DNA of 64,000 nucleotides from Hoeflea sp. YIM 152468. Its GTDB lineage: Bacteria > Pseudomonadota > Alphaproteobacteria > Rhizobiales > Rhizobiaceae. Of the stretch, positions 35,623 to 42,793 are shown piece by piece (within the stretch, counting starts at the first letter, position 1; every line of letters starts with the position of its first letter). The translations under genes were made by a program, and so were the position numbers. The notes below the pieces were generated by a model. The model was not told the origin of the DNA and searched no databases. It worked only from the letters and a program-made list of their open reading frames with translations. The DNA is taken from assembly GCF_029210485.1 (NCBI RefSeq), contig NZ_JARGET010000011.1:248001-312000 (forward strand). The letters are read 5' to 3'.

Positions 35623-36528
35623 ATGAGCAAGATCACCCTACGGCAATGCATCTATTTCCGGGCTGTGGCGCAAACCGGCGGGCTCGCCTCTGCGGCGCGG
35701 GCCGTCGGAATTTCCCAGCCGGCGGTGGCCCAGGCGATCAGAAAGCTCGAGGACGTGAGCGGGCTTGTGCTGTTCCGGCGCCTGCATGCGCGCGGCATGG
35801 TGCTGACGGCGCAGGGAATCGAGTTCCTGCGCCACGCCGAGGACTTGCTGGCAAGTGCGGACCGGGTCGAGCGGGCCATCGAAGGCATCGCTGACAACCG
35901 GTCCGGCACAATCCGGCTTGGCTGTTTCCAATCAATCGCGCCGTTCTGCCTGGCGCGGATTGTGCGTGGCTACCGGGATCTGGCGCCGGGCGTCGTTCTC
36001 GAGGTCAAGGAGATGCTGCAGGACGAGCTGATTGGCGCGCTCGGCCGCAACGAGCTCGACCTGGCGATCATGTATGATCTGGGGCTGGATCCGGACCTGT
36101 TTGGCTGGCGGGCGCTGACAGCGGCCCAACCCTATCTCATCGTGTCGTGCGACCACCGGTTGGCGCAGAGGCCCACGGTATCCTTGAGAGAGATCGCGTC
36201 GGAAGATTACATCCTGTTTGATGCGCCACGGAGCCGGGAGTACTTCTTCTCGATCTTTTCACACCACGGCATCAATCCGCGCATCGCGTTTCGCTCCGCA
36301 TCGATCGAATCGGTCAGGTGCAGCGTTGCCAATGGACTGGGCGTTTCGCTGCTGGCCATGCGCCCGCTGTCAAATCAGACCTATGACGGCGGCGAGGTGG
36401 TGCCGGTCGAGCTTGAGGAAAACCTGCCGCCGATGCCGATCGTGATCGCGCACAATCTCGACCATGCCCCGGGTGCCTTGACGGTGCCTTTCGTCGATCA
36501 TTGCGCGCGCGTGTTCACCGGGCTCTAG
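35623..36528 (+). CDS. LysR family transcriptional regulator
   Basis: This 301-residue protein has an N-terminal winged HTH (T-G-G-L-A-S-A-A-R-A-V-G-I-S-Q-P-A-V-A-Q and L-F-R-R) and the LysR substrate domain with I-R-L-G-C-F-Q-S-I and V-A-N-G-L-G-V-S-L-L. It lies between the divergent oxygenase and the downstream dadA gene, so it is the likely regulator of one or both. The AT-rich AATTGTATAATT at 35572-35583 in the shared upstream region is a possible target or promoter element. Confidence 0.88.
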   Translation: MSKITLRQCIYFRAVAQTGGLASAARAVGISQPAVAQAIRKLEDVSGLVLFRRLHARGMVLTAQGIEFLRHAEDLLASADRVERAIEGIADNRSGTIRLGCFQSIAPFCLARIVRGYRDLAPGVVLEVKEMLQDELIGALGRNELDLAIMYDLGLDPDLFGWRALTAAQPYLIVSCDHRLAQRPTVSLREIASEDYILFDAPRSREYFFSIFSHHGINPRIAFRSASIESVRCSVANGLGVSLLAMRPLSNQTYDGGEVVPVELEENLPPMPIVIAHNLDHAPGALTVPFVDHCARVFTGL

Positions 36529-36650
36529 GCCGGGTGAGGGGTGTCGTTTCGTGGCGGAATTGCGACGTTTGCGGCATTGGCGATTTGCCTCGGGATCGGC
36601 TAGGCTTTGGTCGACGAGTGTGCGGGACAAGCCGGAAGGGGCTGCAAGTT

Positions 36651-37907
36651 ATGAGAGTTGTCGTTATGGGGGCTGGCGTGATCGGCGTCACCACTGCCTA
36701 CTATCTGGCCAAGGGCGGAGCGCAAGTTGTGGTGCTGGACCGGCAGCCCGGGCCGGGGCTTGAGGCGAGCTATGCCAATGCAGGCGAACTGAGCTACGGC
36801 ATGACGTCGCCCTGGGCCGCTCCCGGCGTGCCGCTGAAGGCGATCAAATGGCTGTTCATGAAGCGCAGACCGCTGTTCATCTGGCCGCTGATCAGCCCGA
36901 CCATGTGGAAGTGGGGGCTGCAGATGCTCGCCAACTGCAATGAGGCGAGCTACCGCATCAACAAGAGCCGGATGGTGCGGATTTCCAACTATTCGCGCGA
37001 CGTGATGCCGGATCTGATCGCGGAAACCGGCATCGACTATGACGGCCGCGCGCAGGGCACGCTGCAACTGTTCCGCACCGCCAAGCAGCTCAAGGATTCA
37101 AAGGCTGATCAGGAAATTCTGGCCGAGTTCGAATCGCCCTACGAGGTGCTCGACCGCGACGGCTGCATCGCCGCCGAGCCGGCGCTCGCTGAAGTGCGCG
37201 ACAAGTTCGTCGGCGGGCTGCAACTGACCGCCGACCGCACCGGCGATTGCCGCATGTTCACCATGGCGCTGGCAGAAAAATGCGCCGAGATGGGGGTCGA
37301 GTTCCAGTATGGCCAGTCGATCCGTTCCATTGCGGTCGAAGACGGCAGGATCGCCGGGGTGGACACCGAAATTGCCGGGCGGATTACCGGCGACGCCTAT
37401 GTCTGTGCGCTTGGCAGCTATGGCCCGCGGCTGTTGAAGCCGATCGGCGTCAATCTGCCGGTCTATCCGGTCAAGGGCTATTCGGTGACGCTGCCGGTGA
37501 ACGAGGATGCGTATGCGCCGCAATCGACCATCATGGACGAGACCCACAAGGTGGCGATCACACGGCTCGGCGACCGCATCCGCGTTGCCGGCACCGCCGA
37601 GATCGCCGGCTATTCCAACCGCCTCGGCCCGCATGCCACCGACACGGTCAAGCACGTGATTTCCGACCTGTTCCCCAAGGGCGGTGACATCTCCAAGGCG
37701 GAAGGCTGGACCGGGCTGCGGCCGATGACACCGGACGGCACGCCGGTGCTCGGGGCCTCGCGCTACGACAATCTCTACCTCAACACCGGTCACGGCACGC
37801 TGGGCTGGACCATGGCCTGCGGCTCCAGCCGGGCGGTGGCGGACCTGGTGCTGGGCAAGCAGCCGGAGATTTCGTTCGAGGGGCTGACAGCGGAGCGCTA
37901 TGGCTGA
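36651..37907 (+). CDS. dadA: D-amino acid dehydrogenase small subunit type
   Basis: This 418-residue FAD protein oxidises D-amino acids at the membrane and feeds electrons to quinone. The FAD motif G-A-G-V-I-G is at 7-12, then L-E-A-S-Y-A-N-A-G-E-L-S-Y-G, and the C-terminal [17 protein letters not shown] is DadA-like. The frame is open 50 codons upstream; the ATG at 36651 follows GGAAGGGG and starts the conserved N-terminus. The last 166 bases recur at 38843-39008. No alanine racemase gene is adjacent. Confidence 0.9.
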   Translation: MRVVVMGAGVIGVTTAYYLAKGGAQVVVLDRQPGPGLEASYANAGELSYGMTSPWAAPGVPLKAIKWLFMKRRPLFIWPLISPTMWKWGLQMLANCNEASYRINKSRMVRISNYSRDVMPDLIAETGIDYDGRAQGTLQLFRTAKQLKDSKADQEILAEFESPYEVLDRDGCIAAEPALAEVRDKFVGGLQLTADRTGDCRMFTMALAEKCAEMGVEFQYGQSIRSIAVEDGRIAGVDTEIAGRITGDAYVCALGSYGPRLLKPIGVNLPVYPVKGYSVTLPVNEDAYAPQSTIMDETHKVAITRLGDRIRVAGTAEIAGYSNRLGPHATDTVKHVISDLFPKGGDISKAEGWTGLRPMTPDGTPVLGASRYDNLYLNTGHGTLGWTMACGSSRAVADLVLGKQPEISFEGLTAERYG

Positions 37908-38058
37908 GCACCCGTTCGGGTGTACACCCATTCGGGCGTGGCTTGCAGGGTCTTTTCTGTACGCGCTCCGGCGGGGCCGAGAAAAGCTGCCAGCGACCGG
38001 GTAATCGCGAGCAGGGTTGCTTCGGTGCAGGGCCAAGCGCGCGGCCATCGACATATGA

Positions 38059-38108
38059 TTGCAGGAAGCGTCGGTTGGCCCTATATTGTGGTCCTATGTG
38101 GTTACAAT
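38059..38108 (+). promoter_or_regulatory. Promoter and operator of the toxin-antitoxin pair
   Basis: TTGCAG (38059-38064) and TATATT (38082-38087) form a sigma-70-type promoter with 17-base spacing. ATTGT (38085-38089) and ACAAT (38104-38108) form an inverted repeat that overlaps the -10 element, suitable for binding by the antitoxin complex, as is usual for Phd/VapB systems. Function is inferred. Confidence 0.55.
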
Positions 38109-38121
38109 TGGAGATGGCTCG

Positions 38122-38388
38122 ATGTCGAGTGTGGGTGTGAAAGACGCCAAGACTGGTCTGTCCGGCCTGGTTGACGAGGCTGCGTCCGGTGTGTTCGTGA
38201 CCATTACCCGCCACGGCAAGCCTGCGGCGGTGCTGGTCAGTGTCGAGGCGGCGGAGGCGGCCAAACGCGAACTCGGCAAGGGCAGGCCAAGTCTTCTCGC
38301 GCATCTCAAGCAGTTCCCAACTGGTGTCGATCCCGACGATGCGGTGTTTGCCCGCAACCGGACTCCCTCCCGCGAGATTGAGTTGTGA
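38122..38388 (+). CDS. Phd/YefM family antitoxin
   Basis: This 88-residue protein has the Phd/YefM N-terminal fold: V-G-V-K-D-A-K-T-G-L-S-G-L-V-D-E-A, then V-T-I-T-R-H-G-K-P-A-A-V-L-V. The acidic/variable C-terminus (D-P-D-D-A-V-F-A-R-N-R) is the usual toxin-binding tail. It should neutralise the PIN toxin that follows with a four-base overlap and repress the shared promoter. Confidence 0.88.
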   Translation: MSSVGVKDAKTGLSGLVDEAASGVFVTITRHGKPAAVLVSVEAAEAAKRELGKGRPSLLAHLKQFPTGVDPDDAVFARNRTPSREIEL

Positions 38389-38831
38389 ATGGCTATCTGC
38401 TCGACACAAACGTGATCTCGCTGCTGGCGCCGGGACGAACTCGCGTGCCGGACGGTTTTGCGTCCTGGGCTGAAGAATGCGACAGGTTAGGGCAGTTGTA
38501 TCTGTCCTGCGTGTCGATCCACGAGCTTGAGAAAGGCGTGCGGCTTCTGGAACGCCGGGGCGCAACCCGGAAGGCGCGGCCGCTGGCAAACTGGCTGCGG
38601 GCGCTGGTCATGCAGCACGCCGATGTCATTCTGGCCGTGGATGGCGAGGTGGCGCAGATCTCGGGCGAGTTGGAAGCAAAAGCGGTTTCCCTCGGTTTCA
38701 ATTCCGGTGCGTCAGACGCCATGATCGCCGGCACGGCGCACCATCACGGGCTGGTGCTGGTGACGCGGAATGTGAAACATTTCGAACCGTTCGGGATTGC
38801 GGTGACGGGAGTGGAGGAGATTGCTGGGTGA
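38385..38831 (+). CDS. PIN-domain ribonuclease toxin (VapC/FitB-like)
   Basis: This 148-residue toxin has PIN acidic residues D7 in L-L-D-T-N-V, E47 in S-I-H-E-L-E-K-G and D111 in [12 protein letters not shown], followed by T-R-N-V-K-H-F. It probably cleaves RNA. GTG start overlapping the antitoxin TGA by four bases. The gene ends 12 bases before the duplicated dadA tail, so the pair is neatly bracketed by dadA sequence. Confidence 0.9.
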   Translation: MNGYLLDTNVISLLAPGRTRVPDGFASWAEECDRLGQLYLSCVSIHELEKGVRLLERRGATRKARPLANWLRALVMQHADVILAVDGEVAQISGELEAKAVSLGFNSGASDAMIAGTAHHHGLVLVTRNVKHFEPFGIAVTGVEEIAG

Positions 38832-38842
38832 GGGGCGGGCAA

Positions 38843-39007
38843 CCGGTCCTCGGGGCCTCGCGTTACGACAATCTCTATCTCAACACCGGTCACGGCACGC
38901 TGGGCTGGACCATGGCCTGCGGCTCCAGCCGGGCGGTGGCGGACCTGGTGCTGGGCAAGCAGCCGGAGATCTCGATCGAGGGACTGACAGCGGAGCGCTA
39001 CGGCTGA
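38843..39007 (+). pseudogene. Second copy of the dadA 3' end
   Basis: From 38843 to 39008 the sequence matches 37743-37908 (dadA codons 365 to the stop, plus one base) with seven mismatches in 166 bases. Six are synonymous (third positions) and one changes Phe to Ile, so this tail evolved as part of a working dadA before being cut off. It has no start codon or promoter and is not expressed as DadA. It ends with the same TGA. Confidence 0.85.
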
Positions 39008-39173
39008 GGCGGCACACTTGGCAGGATTTTGGCTCCCGGGTACGCGCAGCCATCGCCGCATCATCTGGTCAGGCCAATAGGCTGCGGGTGCCGGGATTGG
39101 CTGTCATCAGGTTGCGGTTCTACAGGCGTGGAGCAGGCAGTCCGTTCCATGGGCGGCTCACCCCCTCCCGTCT

Positions 39174-40062
39174 CTATTCCAGGTGGGTCTTGAAGTGGGC
39201 CAGGGTTCGATCCCAGGACAGCTTGGCCATGGCTTCGTCGTAGCGTGGGGTGCTGTCATTGTGGAAGCCATGGTGTGCACCTTCGTAGATGAACGCCTGG
39301 TAATCCTTGTCATGGGCAATCAGAGCCGCTTCATAGGCAGGCCAACCGGCGTTGACGCGTTCATCCAGCTCGCCATAGTGGATCAGCAGGGACGCCTGGA
39401 TTTTCGGGACGTCTTCGGCGGCTGGCTGACGGCCATAATATGGGACAGCCGCCTTGAGCTCCGGATAGGCGACCGCAGCCGCATTGGCGACGCCGCCCCC
39501 GTAGCAGAAGCCGGTGATGCCAACATTGCCGGTTGAGCCGTCATGGGCCATCATGAACTCAACCGCGGCGAAGAAGTCGTTCATGAGCTTTTCGCCGTCG
39601 ACGGTGCGCTGAAGCTCACGGCCTTCGGCATCATTTCCCGGGTAGCCGCCCACCGACGTCAGCCCGTCGGGCGCGATCGCCATGAAGCCGGCCTTTGCCA
39701 GACGGCGTGCGACGTCCTCGATATAGGGGTTTAACCCCCGGTTCTCATGGACCACAACGACCGCAGGCAATTTTTTCCTCAACGCCAGCAGGCCGCACCA
39801 TATATCCACGGACCTCCCCGTGCCCGTTTGGCGACGGGTACAGGATGTATTCAGGCAGAATATCAGGATCGTTGAATGAAACCTGTTCAGCCAGCGCATA
39901 GTCAGGAGACATCATGCCCAGGATGGTCGTGGCGGTCATTCCGGCGACGGCAAACTTCGCCGCACCTTCCAGGAACTGACGTTTGGTGATGATCCCGTGG
40001 GCATAAAAATCATACAGTTCGAGCAGTTTCGGATCGAAATCTTTGGCGGTTAAACGTGTCAT
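39174..40062 (-). pseudogene. Dienelactone hydrolase family gene with a frameshift
   Basis: Two frames together make one hydrolase. The N-terminal part (start ATG 40062 after GGAGG) has a twin-arginine-poor leader with hydrophobic A-V-A-G-M-T-A-T-T-I-L-G and reaches [12 protein letters not shown]. The C-terminal part resumes with [12 protein letters not shown] and holds the nucleophile Cys in G-F-C-Y-G-G-G, the Asp in L-D-E-R-V and His in H-H-G-F. The shift is at a run of six A (six T on +, 39771-39776); five would restore the frame. It may be a decayed gene, a phase switch or a sequencing error. Dienelactone hydrolases act on lactones of aromatic degradation. Confidence 0.8.
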
Positions 40063-40156
40063 CGGGATGGACCTCCGTTCTTGAACCAGTTTGAAGTGAG
40101 GCAATTGACAGGATCATGCAGTGGCCGAGCATCTGACCCGCAAGAGCGGCAACAAC

Positions 40157-40197
40157 ATACCGTCTACTGGTATAGGTAAAGCATCACGAAGTCGTGA
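40157..40197. promoter_or_regulatory. Two dyads between divergent genes
   Basis: ATACC (40157-40161)...GGTAT (40169-40173) and TCACGA-AG-TCGTGA (40184-40197) lie in the 243-base gap between the hydrolase and the intradiol-like gene. Both are possible operators for divergent control; no regulator gene is adjacent. Confidence 0.4.
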
Positions 40198-40305
40198 GTA
40201 TGCTTGAACGTCACTTCCATCGCCCCAATTCTGTGTTCAAATATCTCGAAGACACGCAGCGACTTGCTGCCTGGCGTTGAGGATCGAACTCTGGGAGGCA
40301 TCAAC

Positions 40306-40800
40306 ATGGCTGACACTCTCACCACCCGGCGCATGCTCCTGACCGCTGCCGCCGGCGCAGTTGTGAGCGCCGGAATGCCCGGCCTGCTCGTGCCAGCGCG
40401 GGCCAATGGCCTCGCGGCGACGCCCACAATGCGCGGTGGAGCAAACAACTACCTGCCCGGCGCGCCCATTGTCGCCCGGATCGGCGGGGGTGGCTTCTGG
40501 ATGACAGGCACGGTGCGCCGTGCCGGTGACGGAGTGCCGCTCGCTGGTCAACGGATACAGGTCTGGGCGCACACGACGGAAGGGCACGAGCGCGATCCGC
40601 ACAGCCATGGCGCGACCCTGACGGATGCAAACGGAGCGTTTCGTCTCGAGATGCCGCAGATTGTTCCAGCTTTTGGCCAGGCCCACGGGCATCTGGCCTA
40701 TGATGGCGATGAATTCGAGACGGTTTTCCTGCGCCCGGTCATGGCGAGCCCGACTGAGACCAGTCTGAGCGCGGACTTTGTTCTGCAGCCTGCGGTCTGA
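40306..40800 (+). CDS. Exported intradiol-dioxygenase-like protein
   Basis: This 164-residue protein has a twin-arginine leader (T-T-R-R-M-L-L-T-A-A-A-G-A) and a beta-sandwich resembling the C-terminal half of intradiol ring-cleavage dioxygenases: G-T-V-R-R-A-G-D-G-V-P-L-A-G-Q-R-I-Q-V-W, then L-T-D-A-N-G-A-F-R-L-E. The two Tyr/two His iron site of true intradiol enzymes is not complete, though H-G-H-L and H-S-H-G are present. It may be a structural or binding relative. It is five bases ahead of a haem-type membrane protein and divergent from dienelactone hydrolase. Confidence 0.65.
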   Translation: MADTLTTRRMLLTAAAGAVVSAGMPGLLVPARANGLAATPTMRGGANNYLPGAPIVARIGGGGFWMTGTVRRAGDGVPLAGQRIQVWAHTTEGHERDPHSHGATLTDANGAFRLEMPQIVPAFGQAHGHLAYDGDEFETVFLRPVMASPTETSLSADFVLQPAV

Positions 40801-40805
40801 GCCCA

Positions 40806-41423
40806 GTGAGCCCAAGCCGGTCTGGCAGGGCCCGCAAGTCCCTCATCTGGGTGGTGCTGGCGATTGCCGTTGTCGTGCCGCTCGGCGCTGCCGCGATGAG
40901 CCCGCTTCTGGCATGGCGTGATCCGGTCTACATAGCAGCAGGCTTTGCAGGCGTCTTCGCCTTGGCGGTGTTGCTTGTTCAGCCGCTGCTTGCGGCGGGC
41001 TCTCTGCCGGACATGAATAGTGTGCGGAGCAAGCGCGCGCATCGCTGGATCGGTGGTGTGCTGGTCGCGGCGGTGGTGGCCCATGTGGCGGGTCTCTGGA
41101 TCACCAGTCCGCCGGATGTTGTCGATGCGCTTTTGTTCCGATCACCCACGCCATTTTCCGCCTGGGGCGTCATCGCCATGTGGGCGGTCTTTGGCACTGC
41201 ACTTATTGCTGTTTTCCGCCCCCGTTTGCGGTGTCGTCCAAGAGCATGGCGTCATGTGCATATGTCGCTCGCACTGGTCATCGCGGTCACAAGTGTCGTC
41301 CATGCGGTGCTGATTGAGGGGACGATGGAGTTCCTTTCAAAGGTCGTGCTGTGCGCGATGGTTGTTGCGGTGACGGTCAAGGTCGTGGCCCGCCTGTGGG
41401 GATGGGCCGGCGGCAGCCGTTAA
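40806..41423 (+). CDS. Ferric-reductase-like transmembrane protein
   Basis: This 205-residue protein has about five transmembrane helices. Histidines occur in pairs across helices (R-A-H-R-W-I-G-G, V-A-H-V-A-G, and H-V-H-M-S-L ... V-V-H-A-V-L), the arrangement used for haem in ferric reductase/MsrQ-like and cytochrome b561-like proteins. No flavin domain is fused. It starts with GTG five bases after the intradiol-like gene, so the two form an operon; together they suggest an exported redox step. Confidence 0.7.
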   Translation: MSPSRSGRARKSLIWVVLAIAVVVPLGAAAMSPLLAWRDPVYIAAGFAGVFALAVLLVQPLLAAGSLPDMNSVRSKRAHRWIGGVLVAAVVAHVAGLWITSPPDVVDALLFRSPTPFSAWGVIAMWAVFGTALIAVFRPRLRCRPRAWRHVHMSLALVIAVTSVVHAVLIEGTMEFLSKVVLCAMVVAVTVKVVARLWGWAGGSR

Positions 41424-41467
41424 AGGGCATCGATTTGCGGCATGGGTCGGGGAGGGATGCCGGCTTG

Positions 41468-42358
41468 CTACCCCTCCACCCTATGCTCCCGCCAGATGAT
41501 GAATACGCCGCTGGAGATGATCACCGCAGCCCCGACGAAGGTCAGCGCATCCGGAATCTCGGTCCAGAACAGCCAGCCCAAAAGCGTGGCCCAGATGATC
41601 GCGGAGTAGTCCAGGGGAGCGACGACCACAGCGGGGGCCAGGCGGAAGGCCTGGGTCATCATGGTCATGCCGGCGGTGCCGAAGATGGCGATGGCTGCAA
41701 ACAGCCAGACATCCGATGGCCTGACCGGTGTCCAGATGAACGGCATGATGAACAGGCTGATGAGCGCGCCGGTTGCGGTCATGTAGAGGAGCAGCGTCCA
41801 GACGCTTTCGCGGCTGTCGACAAAGCGGGCCGACAGCATCAGCAGCGCGTAGACAAACGCGGTCGCCACCGGCAACAGCGAAACAGTCTGAAACGCGGAT
41901 GTGCCGGGCCGCACCGCAATCAGCACGCCGGCGAAGCCTATGAGAACGGCGAGCCAGCGCTTCCAGCCGACAGTCTCGCGAAAGATCAGCGCGGACAGTG
42001 CGGTGATGAACAGCGGCGCGACAAAGATCAGTGCGGTGGCTTCGGCAAGCCCCATATAGGTGATGGAGGTGAAAAACAGGAAGGTGGCGCCGACCCAGAG
42101 CCCGCCGCGCATCAGATGCGCCAAGGGGCGGTGGGACCGCAACGCCGCGCGTCCACCCATCCTGTGGGCGATGAAGATGGCGAAGGGGAGGGCAATCAGA
42201 TTGCGCAAAAACTGGATCTGAAACGGCGAGTAATGCGCGGTCAGGGTTTTCGCCAGCGCATCATTGACACACAGGCAGGCGACACCGACGCACATCAGCA
42301 GGATACCCGCCGAGGTGTGGGTGCGCGGTTTGATCGGTGTCTGCAGCAAGATTGTCAC
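41468..42358 (-). CDS. EamA/DMT family transporter
   Basis: This 296-residue membrane protein has ten hydrophobic helices in two EamA repeats (A-L-I-F-V-A-P-L-F-I-T-A-L and A-P-L-D-Y-S-A-I-I-W-A). Such carriers export metabolites or amino acids; the substrate cannot be told. The GTG at 42358 is the best start that retains the first helix. Confidence 0.85.
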   Translation of the reverse strand: MTILLQTPIKPRTHTSAGILLMCVGVACLCVNDALAKTLTAHYSPFQIQFLRNLIALPFAIFIAHRMGGRAALRSHRPLAHLMRGGLWVGATFLFFTSITYMGLAEATALIFVAPLFITALSALIFRETVGWKRWLAVLIGFAGVLIAVRPGTSAFQTVSLLPVATAFVYALLMLSARFVDSRESVWTLLLYMTATGALISLFIMPFIWTPVRPSDVWLFAAIAIFGTAGMTMMTQAFRLAPAVVVAPLDYSAIIWATLLGWLFWTEIPDALTFVGAAVIISSGVFIIWREHRVEG

Positions 42359-42793
42359 CCCCAGGTTGGCGCGGCGAGCCTAGCAGCATCAAGGGGAAAA
42401 TCGAGTGCGAAGTTTGCGAGCAAGGGGCGGGCATGGATCAAGAGAGCGACACAAGGCCGGTGATGGCCGAGATGGTGTCGGGGCTGCCCTGCATGGGCGG
42501 GGTCGCGCAAGGGCATCGAGGCGGCCACCGCGCCAAGCCTCGACCGGGTGCGCGGCGCCGGCCACATCTGGATCGTCGCAGGCAAACAGCATCGGCGGCA
42601 CAAAGGCGCCCCGTCTCTTGACGGCGCCGGCGATGTCGAACGCTTCCGGACCGCCGGTGACAGCGCGGGCGACAGGGCGGACGCCGTCATCGGCTGCGCG
42701 TCACTGAGCGGCGAGATCGCTGTGCACATGGATCAAGCCCATGTTTCTCTCCCTCGCGGTGGCGGTCGGTCAAATCTCATGCGTGCAGTGGCG
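42359..42793. other. 435-base region with no intact gene
   Basis: All six frames are broken or lack family features. On the minus strand a start M-G-L-I-H-V-H-S-D-L stops after 13 codons while GC-rich third positions continue in shifting frames, so this could be a decayed gene. No family was recognised. Confidence 0.35.

Noticed and set aside
37909-37922. CACCCGTTCGGGTG hairpin after dadA as a terminator
   Set aside because: The loop is only two to four bases and no T-run follows; too weak to call.
39196-39213. GGTTCGATCC, like the T-arm of a tRNA
   Set aside because: It lies inside the coding sequence of the hydrolase, the flanking stem does not pair, and no acceptor or anticodon arm is nearby.
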